A stretch of DNA of 34,535 bases from Gonium pectorale (taxonomy: Eukaryota > Chlorophyta > Chlorophyceae > Chlamydomonadales > Volvocaceae). The DNA lies in assembly GCA_001584585.1 (NCBI GenBank), contig LSYV01000009.1:1879129-1913663 (forward strand), written 5' to 3'. How positions within the stretch are numbered: the first letter of the stretch is position 1; each line of letters opens with the position of its first letter. Of the stretch, positions 1 to 11,700 are shown piece after piece. The notes beneath the pieces are model-generated. The model made no database searches. It was not told the DNA's origin and saw nothing but the letters and a program-made list of their open reading frames with translations. The position numbers and the translations under genes were made by a program.

Positions 1-1156
1 GGTGGCCAGGAAGCCCCGAGGCCTGTAGTCACGGCGTTCATCCTGAGAGTCGGGCGCTGCCATGTTGCTAGCTGGAGGTTAGGCCCGTTTGAATGCACAC
101 AATGTGTGCACAAGCGTGTCTGGCGGACCTCGGCCCCCTCAGCCTGAACCCCTGCTGATTACACGGACGCCGTGTAATTGCCGACTTAGGTACTCCACGT
201 TCATTCTCACCTGTCTTCATGTCTGCACGGGACGAGGGCAAGGGGTGCGGGGTGCGGGGTGCGCCAGGTCAAGTGAGTCGGGGGGTGAAGGGGTATGTGA
301 AGCCGCCAACAGCAGCAACAAGCCTTACCTATCCGCTCCACGCGACCGTATTTTTCAAAAAGTCGCACTATCTCTCTTTCCTCCGCCTCGTACTGCTCTC
401 GCGGGGCGGGTCAGGGGGGAGCGAGCGGGGGCACGGGGTTTGGCAGCTTGGCAGGGCGGGCGGGTGGGCTTCGTGAGGTGGGTGGGACGGGTGCGATATG
501 TGGGCTGGGCAGCCCATCTCGCAGGGCGGGGTCAGGGGGGCGGGCTCGCTTGGCTCATGCCGCTTCTGAGCTTCCCTGCTCGCTCTTCGGCTTCGTACTG
601 TGTCGGGAGTAATTACCGTTGAGTTCGCGCCAAACAGGCCGCCCTAGTGGCGGCCTGAGCCGCGTGAGCATTGTATTGATCTGCTGCTTACCTCAAAGTT
701 GCCTGCGGGGGGCAAGCAGGAAGAGGCTCAAGTCACGACTGCTTGATACTTGCGCGCCACTGAGGCCACGCATTGTCAAAACGCAGCAGCTCACCACAAA
801 ACACTGGACGGTCGGCGCGCTCGCCCATGGCTCCGACACACAGGGGAAGCAGAACCTCGCTGCTGACGCGTCCGCCGGTATTTTTTGTCACGGCGAGTCC
901 TGGCCCTGGCAGCAGCTGTGAATGACGCTACCAAAATGCCGGGACATAACTTTGGAGCTGCCGGGATTCTGCCGTGCTAACCGTCACAACCTTTTCCTTG
1001 CGTCTCAGGGCAGCGAGCAGGAATAGTATTCGATTATGTCTAGCCGCGCTCTGGCTATGAAGAGCACATTCAGCTCTCGAGATAGCGCCTTACATTGGCA
1101 CTGAACCCTAGTTGGTGCGCCTCCCCCCCCCACCGCGTGCACCTGACCTGCCCACC
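1..1156. other. Upstream intergenic region, no gene recognised
   Basis: No coding exon with family resemblance is visible on either strand. The stretch at about 399-550 is G-rich and carries an imperfect direct repeat: a block starting CTCGCGGGGCGGGTCAGGGG near 399 recurs as CTCGCAGGGCGGGGTCAGGG near 519. A TGTAA motif lies near 170 and could be a poly(A) signal of a gene to the left, but no such gene is seen. The last few hundred bases presumably hold the promoter and 5' UTR of the F-box/VWA gene. Confidence 0.5.
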
Positions 1157-4100
1157 ATGGTGTCGCACATCGCCTCCGTTCCGGATGACCTGCTCAGCTG
1201 CACAGTCCTTCCAGTGCTGGAGGCAAGGGAGATGGCGAGCCTGGGCGTTGTGTCCAGGCGGTTCAATGGTCTCGCGGTCAGTTGTCCCCGGACGCGAGCG
1301 GCACGCGGATGCCGCAACCCAGATGCGTTGTCGCCATAATTCGTGAAATAGGAAGCTGTAATTAGCGCTACTGAGCTGGCGCGATGGAGCCGGGCTGGAC
1401 CCGGCCTGCGGTTCTGCGGTTAGCACTGGTATCCTCCGCATCTTTCCAGACGCGGAGTTGGGTCGCACCGCATGCTAATTATCTCTAGCTAATGCACATG
1501 CCAACACGCGCAAGCTCGCTCTTCATCTCCGTGCCCTGGAGGCGTGGCATGCGCGGATGTTGCTGGAGGTTAAGCGAAATTAACCTACCCCTCCTCCACG
1601 CCGAAGAGCTGCGACAAGCTGTGGAATTCATTGTGGACTGCGCGATGGGGCGAGCCGCTGGGCCTGACGAAGAGGGCCGCAGCGCTGGCTGGCGGTTTTA
1701 GGCTGCTGTATGGGAGCAAGCTCGACACTGAGAAGCAGTCCCAGACAACGGGCTGGCGCAAGCCGTGCCCCGAGGAGCTGCTGGCTAGCATCGAGAAGCT
1801 GACCAAGAGGCTCCACGGGCCCGAGCAGCAGGTGTGGGTGTCAGTGGGTCGGTCGGGCAGAGCTGGGTGTGGGGATTGGTCAACCCGCGGGGCTGGGAAA
1901 TGCGCAGCTACTAGTCGCAACGTCGCACGTCGCCATCCCAGCCTGGTGCCCGGCGATGCAGCCGCGTGCACCGTTGGGGGCCGCTCCTGCCCCCACCCCG
2001 CATTCACGCCCGCGCCCCCGCCCCCGCCCCGAGCTACTGCACGCCACCCTTCGCGGTCGGTGCTGTGATGGCACCGCTGACAGGCAATGCAGCCAGATGC
2101 CAGCCGTCTGGGAGTTAACTTTTCCGCCACCCTCGGCCTGTCGCCTCCTGCCATTTCTCCCCATCGGTTCAGGTGTCGGTGGTCTTCCTTATCGATGGCA
2201 GTGGCAGCGTGAATGCGGGTGAGCGCACACGCACATTTGGGAACAAACTGTCTAAGGAGACCAGGGATGGTGCATGCCAAGCTGCCAATGCTGACAGCCA
2301 CGCCCAACCGTACACACCGGCAGCTCAGACAGCTTCATTGCGACGCTAGTGACGCTAGGGCTGCCGCTCCCCGCTGCCCGTCTGCTGCTTGTGCCCACCC
2401 GCCCCTAACCCAACCCCTCTGGCGGCTGCCGGAGTTTCGATCGCGATCACCCCCTCGGGATCCGGCGACGCGACGGCATGGCCTCGCTGGCGGCCGGACG
2501 GGAGGAATGCTTCTGGCGCCCAGCCCGTTGATACCCATGCCCTTCTCCGTAAATCCACCCCCTCAAACCGCAGAGGAGTTTGAGGCGATGCTGGGCTTCG
2601 TGGTGGACGCCTCCACGCAGCTGCAGGCCGCGGTGCCCAACAACCAGGTTTGGGGGTGTGAGGGAATCGACGGCGTGCGGGCGGGTTTTGCTGCGTGTGG
2701 GTTGCGCTACTTGGTGTTGCAACGTCTGTCGCGTGCGACGTGGTTGCGCCGCAGGGTTTCCAACCTGTCACTAGTTTTCTTGCTGCCGGTGCGGGCTTCA
2801 GATTGCGGACTACACCCATTGTCGTGTTGACTGTCAAGACGTTTAGTTTCACTTGGGGCCGCAGCAAGGTTCGACCCCCCCGACCCACCTCCCCCCGTGT
2901 GCTCCCCAAACACGCTGGCCTCCGGTATGCGCCGCCCGCACCGCTCCTTCCACCACCTCCCACACTCCTTCCCGGATCCTGCTGCCACCCGGCCCCCCCC
3001 CACCTTCTCTTTAGCTGCTATACCCCTGCGAGCACCCTGTGCCCCCATAGGTCCCGCTCCGTGCTGTGCCTCAGGTGTCGGTGGTGCAGTTCAGCAACGA
3101 CGTTCGCGTGGAGGTGCCGCTGGCGGCCGTGGACCTGGACGCGCTGCGCAAGACCACCAAGGAGATGGTAGGGCCTTTTCCACAGAAAACAGAGTTGGGT
3201 GTGCTCGGTCCGTGGGCAAGAGGTGCGTGTATGGAACGGGGTTTGTTGTTAGTTGGCGGGCCGCGGGCCGTCGGCAGCGTGTTACGAAGAATCCGAGGGT
3301 CGTGTGGCCGCTGCCGTAGCCGAAGGTCTAGTCCGTCAGCGGCAAACCTGAGTGGGGCTTCGTCAGGGCGAGGATAGCTGCTGGCGCTGCCGGGTCCGCA
3401 CCGGCCCCGGCCTCGGCATCGGCCAGTCGCACGGCGCCACCCGCAGTCCTACTCTCTCCCACCAAGGGCCCGTCCGCATGGCGGAACCTACAGCCCAGCA
3501 AAGTAACATGCCCGGCGGCGCTGCGACAGGCTGGCAGACTGTGTACATGCCTGTACGACGAGTCGTAGCCTCTGTGCGACTACGGTCTGCCGTACAAGTT
3601 CACACTGTGAACGGCGTACTGCGTGCGGGTGTGGCCTCGACGGCGGACGTCCAGCAGCGTATGGAGGTGGCGGCTGGCCCCCCACACACCGGCCCCCGTG
3701 CCCTGGTGCGGGCGCCTCCCCGACATGCCCACATCCGCATCCGGGACGCACGTGCCACGACGCTCTCTCGGGGACCCACGCAAACCGACGCAATCGCTCC
3801 TTTCGACCAGTGACACCCTCTCGGCAACTGTCGGCGCCTTCCCTCCGCTCGTCCTGATGCTGCGCCCTGCCCACACAACAGTGGCCCTCCCTCCGCCCAA
3901 GCGCTTTGCAGCATTTTACTCTTCTTGGCCCCCACTACCGTTTCCAAACTCTGCACCCACGCCATCGGTCTCGCCCGCGACCCCCCGCCCCCGCCCCCCC
4001 CCCGCAGTCGCGCATGAACGGCGGCACCAACGTGGCGGTGGCTCTGCAGAAGGCCGGCTCGCTGCTGAAGCGCGACGCGGGGCTGGAGTCCATGCGGCAC

Positions 4101-5538
4101 GTGGTGCTGCTCACTGACGGTCGCGTGGACAGCTACCAGGCGCACGAGGTGGGCCGCAGGCCATGCGGGGGCGGGGGCGCCGACGTCCCCCGCCCCAACA
4201 CACACACATTCTAGTCTGACGGCTAGTATGCTCTTTGCTAGCTACCTCTCGAGTCTGGTGGGTCTCTTGCTGTTGCGCTACCTATTGGGCCCACACCGTG
4301 CACGTAGCGGGCAGCGAAGGCGTGATTGAACTGGGTGAGAACGTTGAGCCTAGAGGCGGTATTGATTGGTGTGTACCGTCGAGGGGTTTCAGTTGGGGGG
4401 TAATACGGAACGGGAAACGGGTCGCGTCGTGGACACCGAAGCGCATACTCAGTGGGGGTTTTGCTGGCGAGGCGCGAGGTGGGGAGGGTCCCTGGCCTCT
4501 GGGAGGCCTCCTGCTTCAGGCAAGCCGGCGGTAGGCTTGGTATTCCGTTACCACTCTGTTCGCTGCGGGGCTCGCTGCCGTCTTGCTGCACGTGCGTTGG
4601 CTGCATGCTCCGACCTATGCGCCCCGAGCACCGCCCCAACCTGTTTATATTCTGGCCGTGTGCCGGGCTGCCGGTACTCCATCCCGCTGGTGCTATGCTT
4701 GCACATTGCAGTGTAATGCATGAGCGCTGCCACAGCGGGCATCCGGCTGCCAGCATGACGTCAATGCCGCCGCTTCCGCTGTAATGCAACGCTGGTTTAC
4801 TGCTACTTGCGTCCCATAGGCTTCCACCGCAACGCCAGCACTCCACTCCCGCAGCCGCTGGGCTGCACCGCATGCCCCCGCCCGCGCCCCTGACCGCAGG
4901 CACGGCAGGTGGCCGAGCAGCTGGCGGACGAGCAGCGCCACGTGTCCCTGTTCGCCTATGGAGTGGGCCGCGGCGTGGACCGGGCGGAGCTGCTGCACAT
5001 AATCGGCGGCCCGCCCACGTGCCCCATGGTCAGCCACGCAATCCCTGCGCCCGGGGGCGCCGCGCCCGACTACGGCGCCGGCGGCGGCCCGGGCGGCGAT
5101 GCGCCCGGCGCTGGCGGCGGCGTACCTGTGCGCGCGGGCCCGGGCGTCTGCCTGAGCGCCTGGGGCGAGGAGCCGGACGACAGGTGCGGGACCCGGCCTG
5201 GGGATGAGGCAGCGATGGCCAGGGGAGTTGGCCAGGGAGGAGGCCGTTCGGTCCGATGACATGACGCCCAGCAGCCAGCACATGGGTCGATGGTAGGCTG
5301 CAAGGGGTGGCGGGCTTCGGCGTTGTGATCTGTGGCCTGTGCGGCCATGAGCAGGGTGCGTCGGCCGACGCTCCGAGGTCTGCGCGCAGCAGCGGCGCCC
5401 GCCGTGGGGTGCAGTCCACACAGGACGGAGCCGCTGCCCGCTGCCCCTGTGCCGCTGCTGCCGCCCCGCGCCCCCTGCCTCCCTGTCCGCCGCCCCAGGT
5501 ACCTGGCGCTCTACGTCCGCGATGAGGCGCCCTGGTGA
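1157..5538 (+). CDS. F-box and von Willebrand factor A (VWA) domain protein, 8 exons
   Basis: Exons: 1157-1276, 1607-1831, 2173-2218, 2574-2647, 3075-3167, 4008-4148, 4909-5183 and 5499-5538. They join with matching phases to 337 codons plus TGA. The start ATG sits in CCCACCATGG. Residues 1-60 form an F-box (PDDLLS, then VVSRRFNGLASCDKLWNSLW across the first splice), followed by a basic helical stretch ending near residue 115. Residues 116-270 are a VWA domain with a complete MIDAS site: DGSGS (123-127), Thr193 in NGGTN and Asp223 in LLTDG. After the domain comes a Gly/Pro-rich linker and a short tail, YLALYVRDEAPW. F-box proteins usually link a substrate to an SCF (SKP1-cullin) ubiquitin ligase, and MIDAS VWA domains bind partners through a metal ion. 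Inference: the VWA domain recruits a target for ubiquitination. The substrate is unknown. Every splice fits GT-AG. Confidence 0.88.
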
Positions 5539-5871
5539 CGCAGCTAGCTCGCGCTGGAGCCCACACGGCTCACGGCGGCGCGGATAATAGTCGCCCCAGA
5601 GGGTGCTGCAGCCCCGACTCCCGAGAGCCCGTGCATCGCCCAGCCACACGCTGCCGCAGCGGCAGTGATGCGTGATGCCCATCGCGTGCGGCTGACTGAC
5701 CCGTGGGTCGCTCGGAATAACTCCGGGGCCGAACTTGCCGTGACGGCAGAACACGGGCGTGAGATGAAGGCGAACTGGGGCGCGAAGTCCCGCAGGGGCG
5801 CGTCGCAGGGCTTCACCTGAGTCTCGAGTTGTAGGTCTCCGTAAGCGAGTCGCCGCGTCGGGTGTGGAGTC

Positions 5872-5876
5872 TGTAA
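5872..5876 (+). terminator. Putative TGTAA poly(A) signal of the F-box/VWA gene
   Basis: TGTAA is the usual polyadenylation signal of Chlamydomonas-type algae. This copy lies about 335 bp after the stop codon. The motif is short, so chance occurrence is possible. Confidence 0.35.
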
Positions 5877-6372
5877 TTTTCAGGAGAAGCGGATGTGGGA
5901 ACGATTGAAGTGGAGAGGCAAAGAGCCCATTTGGCGTGCCTTCTCCCTTCTGTATGCCGTCGTGTGTAGCACATGAACAGGGTTTACCTAGATGGCCGAA
6001 ACCCCAGTGTATCATTAATTGGCATGTACATTTTTGCGCCAAAATGGCTTTTGTACGACAAAAATGCGCCTGGACGGCGCGTTGAGAGTGTATCATAGCG
6101 CTGCAACAGCTCGTTTGCAGCTTTTATCTACTGTGCGGAGTATGGTGTCTGTGTTGTATATGCAGGGTTTGCTGCCTTCCCTTTGCCTACATGTGGGTGT
6201 GGTGCCCGGTCTGTGGGTTACAGGAGGGTTGCGCGTTAAGCGCCAGCAGGAGGGCTGCGCTGTTGCGCTGCAAGCGCAGGGCAGGGCACCAATGGTATTT
6301 TAGTCGTCTTGTGACAGTCAGGGGTATGTTCGCTAACTTCAGGACGACGGTCATTCAATGTGAGATGACTTT

Positions 6373-6402
6373 GTTTGACTGGGATTCGTTTGACTGGGAT
6401 TT
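6373..6402 (+). repeat. 15-bp tandem repeat, two units
   Basis: The unit GTTTGACTGGGATTC is followed directly by GTTTGACTGGGATTT. It is intergenic and no function is evident. Confidence 0.7.
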
Positions 6403-7781
6403 GGTGCAATGCGTGAAGCCCGTGTGTTCGGTGACGCGTGTCATTGTTGCTTTGCGGCCGCGCGCTGTGGGGAGGCACCTGGCGGTCGGCGCACGGGCAC
6501 CATAAGTGGCCCCACGCCCCGCATTCTAGTGGCTTTCATTACGTAACGCCAACAGGCGGCCTGTGCAAGACAGCAACACCCCTTGCATCATGCCTTGCTG
6601 CGGCTGACCCGTGGGTCGTTCTGTGTACGGGCGGCGAACGTTGCAAGCTCCTCCACGGTTGTACTTCCTGTTTCCATGTTGTCAAGCATTGCGCCTTTCG
6701 CGGCGGCTATCACCCAATGGCGTAGGAGCTCAGGTGCTGTTGTGTTGCACAGAAGTATCGCATTTCCCAGTGGTCGCGCATGGCGGCATAGGTACTGCCT
6801 GGCTGCTCTTGTGAAGGCTGACATTGGTCTCGAGGGCTCTCGCTCACTGTACCTGTACATGCATCAGCATGACGAGCGAGGGTCTCGACCCATGCATTAA
6901 CAACATTTGTGGCAGGCGGATCGCCGCTTTAAACCTCATCCCTGTTACGGCGACAATGACCTTTGTGCTCCAATGTCGTACATCCGTGGGATGGAATGGG
7001 CATCCGTCATACCGCCGCGCCTACACTCAAGACGAGCCGTCCCACCGCACGTCTGCGCCCCGCCAGTAGCTGGATGGCCGCGCCTCCTGCAAATGGTGCA
7101 CATCGGCACATGCTCGCCAGACCGGCCTGGACCCGCCCGGCCTCGTACCTGCACCGCGGTCCCCTCTCATAACGCCCGTTGCATGCCAGTTTCCCCAGCC
7201 TTCCCTGCGGAATTCTCGCAAGACGGCGACGTCGCGGGGCTACCACAGCAACCGAATGAGAAGCCTGCTCGCCTGCGCTTATCTCGGTGTCAGCGCACTA
7301 ACCCATACCCATACACAATCATTCGGGACACACGCGCGCTTTCTTAGCAACGCCCCCATACCTTGGCTCTCGTGCGCAGTCCAAGGCCGAGGCGCCAGGA
7401 GCAGACTGGACACTTTTTGTGTTGGTTTGCAGCTGGTCCAGCAAAAGGGCCTGGCCGCGACAACCTGCACCATCCTGCAAGCCAGACCGGTATCCTCTAG
7501 GTCCACCCGTTACCCACTACCGCTTCTGCGCCTACTACCCGGGAATGCCGAGATAGGTACCTCCCGACATGGCAGCCCGGGTCTCTGGGAGCCAACATTA
7601 ACTAAAAGAACCTCCACGCATCGCCAGCGCATCAGCGCCTACAGCCCGACAGCCCCAAGCCATCCTACTTGCACGACAGCTGGGCCCGCGTCGGCCGGCA
7701 ACGACCCGCGTGCAACCCTCAAAGAGCCTCGCAGCGCTACGCTCCGACTCTGCACGCGGCATGTGGGTTCGACAAATCATG

Positions 7782-8451
7782 TCACTTGGCAGGCTCTGAA
7801 GCTTCAGAGGCAGCAGCTACTGCTGCGGCAGGCTGCGCTGCCGATGGCTCCCCTTGTTGCTGCAGCTGCTGCTGCTGCTGCTGCTGCTGCGCCGCGGCCC
7901 CGACCACGAGACCGTTCTGCTGCTTGTCCGGGATGGGACGCCGCTTGTCCACGTCCCACAGGCCCTTCTCCTCATAATGCCGCCGCTTCTCCTCGTACAT
8001 AATCTGGTAGTGGTTTGTTGGGTTTGTGGGAGTGGGTACGATTGGGTGAACGCGTGTGGCGTGGTTGGGTTGTTGGGGTGCAGTCGGGCAGCACGGTGCA
8101 GGCGGTGGACGCCGTGGTGCGGGCAGCAGCGTCGTGCTGCGACCTGAACTCGGCGAGCACCGCCAAGCCTACGAGCAGCTGAGTGAGCTGTTCCTGGCGC
8201 CATGGCTTGGCACGCCGTGCACGCCGCCGGGCTGGCCACTCCAGCCCCACGTAGCGTGCATACCCCGGTCACCGCCAACCCCGCTCATATGCCTCTGGCA
8301 TCCCCACCTTGTGCTGCTCCGCCTTTCGTTGCTCGGGCAGATAGAAGAGGTAGTATGCAAGGCCGCCCGCGATGGTCCACGAGAGCAAGTTCTGCCTGCC
8401 CCGGAACCCGAATGTTGTGTTGAACCAACGCCCGAATACGTTCTCCACCAT
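7782..8451 (-). CDS. Small single-pass membrane protein with polyglutamine tract, 2 exons
   Basis: Exons on the minus strand are 8451-8308 and 8003-7782, joined in phase 0 with GT-AG ends (AAG before the donor, ACCAG before the acceptor) to give 121 residues. I do not recognise the family. The protein starts MVENVFGRWFNTTFGFRGRQ. One hydrophobic segment follows at about 21-39 (LLSWTIAGGLAYYLFYLP). Then comes a charged helical stretch rich in E, K and R, with WDVDKRRPIPDKQQ near 64-77. The C-terminus is low complexity: eight Gln, one Leu, three Gln at 87-98, then an Ala/Ser/Pro tail. Size, a single membrane span and a basic N-terminus would suit an accessory subunit of an organelle membrane complex, but that is a guess. 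The intron is 304 bp. It is transcribed divergently from the aldo/keto reductase gene. Confidence 0.72.
7866..7889 (-). repeat. (CAG)8 trinucleotide run encoding polyglutamine
   Basis: Eight CTG triplets on the plus strand read as eight CAG Gln codons in exon 2 of the small membrane protein. They are followed in the protein by Leu and three more Gln. Pure triplet runs of this kind vary in length between strains. Confidence 0.9.
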
Positions 8452-8707
8452 GGAGGAAAGTTTGATTTGTTGGCTGTGCGCGTGGTGAACGGGTTTTCCC
8501 GACGATGATGGGAGAGGCCGGAACTATGAATTGGGACGTGCACTGATGCACGATGATAGTAATGTATATCCAGCTGAACGAGACAATTGCGTTTGCATCC
8601 CCAGTGCTACGCCTGTACTTGCGCGCTCCGCAACCACACACGGCATCATCATCCCTATCACAGGGACACACGCTTCACCAACGCTTCAATTCTCAAGCTC
8701 CATCACA
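8452..8707. promoter_or_regulatory. Divergent intergenic region between two start codons
   Basis: Only about 256 bp separate the ATG of the minus-strand small membrane protein from the ATG of the plus-strand aldo/keto reductase. Both promoters and both 5' UTRs must therefore fit in this stretch, or overlap the genes, which makes a shared bidirectional promoter likely. No convincing TATA box was identified. Confidence 0.5.
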
Positions 8708-11700
8708 ATGCACGTACTTAAGCAGCAGCGGCCCTTCCAGTCGTGGAGGGCTCCATGCCGTGCGGTCCGATGCTCCGCCTCGGCATCACCCCTCCTGCCG
8801 GCTCGCACATCCTTCAAGTCTGATCCCACTTACAAGTTTGCTCCGCTGATTAATGGCTGCTGGCAGCTCGCGGGAGGACATGGCAGGGAGGTGTATGAGG
8901 ATATTCAGGTGCGTGCAAGTGCCAGAAGTAGGAGGGTAAGGGAGGTAAGGGCAAGGCGCACGTGGGCGTGGCCTCCTCCTTGGCCGCGAATGGGGGCAGT
9001 GCGAGGGCTCGAGAGACCATTCTGGCCTGCACCAGGCGGCCCCTCACCCGCCGCTGTCACCCGCCGCTGGCCTCCCGGCGAACAGGACAAGCTGGAAGCG
9101 CACGCTGCGGCTGGATTCACCACGTACGATACGGCGGACATTTACGGGCCGTCCGAGGGTGAGTCCAGGAATCACCAACCTCCGGGACCGGGACTAGAAC
9201 ACGCAGGACATGGTTACGGCCTTTTGGCCGGGTCATGGTACGGCCGAGGGCACCAAGGCACCCGTTAGGCACCCGTTACCCGCGGGAGGTGGTGTGGATG
9301 CCCTGGATTCCACGTGGCGTGGCCGCTGTGTAAAAAGGGCAGGGAAGGGCAGGGGGAGCCGCTGGCGCTGCTGCGCATCAGCCGCGCAGCTTGAGGCCGG
9401 GCGCCTGCGTTTGGCAGGCCCCTACCGTACTTGGCTTCCGAGCGCATGGGATAGTGATGCATCGCGCCCGCACGCTTGGTGTGCTGCTGCGCTTCGCCCC
9501 CTAGAGCGCCACACGCAGCGCGCAGCCAACCGACAACGCATGTAGCCGGCCTGATTTAAGCTGCGATTTGGATTTCCCTGCCCGCTCGCTTCCTCCCTCC
9601 CGCCCACCCTCCAGAGATCCTGGGCCAGTTCCAGGCGGCCCACGCTGCGCGCGATGGCCCCCCTGTCCAGATCTTTACCAAGTACGTGCCTAACATCTAT
9701 CAGCAGCGCCCCACGCCCTCCTCGGTGGAGGCCGCGGTGCGCCGCTCCTGCGCCAAGCTGCAGGTGCGCCTAGGGACCCGGGGGAAGGAGTGTGGGGCCT
9801 CGGGCCTGGGGCCGCTGCTGCGACCCAGCAGAGCGGCACAGCGGATGGTACGGGGCGTACGGCGCTACGGCCGTTACTTGGCGCATGGATATGTTCGCTC
9901 CCTTCCGCTTGGCCACATGACTGGCACCTGCCTGGTGGTAGCAAACGATGCCTATGCATACACACCCCTCTCACCACGGCCAGCACCGTGGAACCGGTCG
10001 CGATGGCGAACCCTGCCCGGACCGCCTCCGCCCGGCGCCTGCCCCTCGGGGTCTCCCTACTGGAGCCCTACGCTTTGGGTGCTGCACTTTGCCCGGCCGG
10101 CGGTGGGCCACCGGGGAAGGCCTCGCAAGTCGATGCCGGGAACCCCTCGCCCCTCAGTCTTCGACGGACAGGGATAGCATGCGCCTCCGGCTTCTCGGCT
10201 GTGGACGCCCTCCAACCCAACTGCCCCCGCCTCGCGCCCGCTCTCCCCGTCCCCATCCCCGCAGGTGCCCTGTCTGGACCTGGTTCAGATGCACTGGTGC
10301 GCACCACCACCGGGGGGGGCCTGTCGCCCGGGCGGGGCCTGGGGCACATTGGGGGCTACAGAAGACTCGGGACGCAGCGGGTTCCCAAGCCAGTCGGCCC
10401 GCGGGGCGGGGCTGGGCGAGGCAGGGCGAGGCAGGGCGAGGGGTTGGCAGTGTGGCAGCCGGGCCGGGGCCGGGCGTTCGTCAAGCATGCACGCGCGTTG
10501 AAACGAAACGAGGCGTACGCGTGTGTTCGGTATGCGTGACTGCGTGTGTTCAGGCATGTCCGGGCATGCACGCGTGTGTGCATATGCGCGTGCTGTCTTG
10601 TATGCGGGTGTGTCCAGGGTCGTGCCCGGCCCAGCAGGCGCAGGCTGGACTGCCGCCGGGCCCTCTAGCAGAAGCTGCCAGTTCCGACCCTGCCTGCCCG
10701 CATACCGGTGACCGCCCGCCCGGCTCCCCGTCGCCTGGCCGCCTACCGCGCGGGTCCCTCCCCCGCCCCCCTCGCACGTCGTCGACGCCACCAGCAACCC
10801 TTTGCCTCTCAGTCTTCTGCAGGCAGGGATGGCTTGCGCTGCCGGCTTGTCCCTACTGAGGACGCGTTACAACCCAATTACGCCTCCTTCGCCTTGCCCT
10901 CCTGCACCTCCGCTGCGGCCTGGCTCCAGGTGGGAGTACCAGATCCCCGGCATGGTGGACGCGGGGCTGGCGCTGGCGGATCTGCAGGCCAAGGGGCTGA
11001 TCCGCTTCGTGGGCACCACCAACATGGACACGGCGGCGCTTGCGGCGCTGGTGGATGCGGGAGTCGACGTAGCGGTCAACCAGGTACGGCTCGTACGGAT
11101 TTAGCGCGCTGCCTTACGTTGGGGTGTGTGGTGGGGTTTTGTTGTACGGTGCGCGGTGTTACGTGAGGCGGGCTAAGCAGCGTAGAACGACATCTGCTTC
11201 ACATCCATCATTGGCCGGTTAGCGGTTACTAGCTGTGGGCTGCCGGGTTGTCGGGGGGTGCATTCTCACTGGCCAGATGCAACTCGGACTGGCAGCGTGT
11301 GGTACGTCCCTTAGGGGCTCGAACCTACCGATGGCCCGTGTCACGTAACCGGATCTCGGCGACTTATGGTCGCACCGTCCGTAGCTGGTTGACTTGATGC
11401 ATAGCAGCCGTACCTAACTGCTATAAGTCAAGACTGCTGCTATTTCATCCATGACTACTTATGCTGCCCGCTGCTGAACCTGTGCAGTGCCCTCTTGCTG
11501 TTCCCAGCGGTCCTAAACACCGCCGGGTTCCCTGCTCTCGCGCGCACGCGCCCCCGTTACCGCCCCACTCCCCGCTCCACGCTCCCCGCTCCACATTCCA
11601 TCGCCACAGGTGCAGTTCAGCCTGCTGGATCGGCGGCCGCTCAACGGCATGCTGCAGTACTGCGGCCCCCGCGGCATCAAGCTGTTCACGTACGGCAGCG

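Larger units (their letters stand above)
5539..7781. other. Convergent intergenic region, no gene recognised
   Basis: This lies between the 3' ends of the F-box/VWA gene and the small membrane-protein gene. ORFs here show no family resemblance. A TGTAA motif at 5872-5876 is a plausible poly(A) signal for the upstream gene. The palindrome GACCCGTGGGTC occurs at 5698-5709 and again at 6606-6617 within similar flanks. A tandem 15-bp repeat (unit GTTTGACTGGGATTY) lies at 6373-6402. Confidence 0.5.

Noticed and set aside
4693..6096. 467-codon minus-strand ORF overlapping the end of the F-box/VWA gene
   Set aside because: It is antisense to well-supported exons, rich in Arg, Ala and Pro without a domain, and explained by few stops in GC-rich DNA.
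11295..11380. Possible tRNA on the minus strand, from a GGTTCGAGCCC sequence like a tRNA B box
   Set aside because: The T stem pairs poorly, no acceptor stem or anticodon arm can be formed, and it lies in an intron of the aldo/keto reductase.
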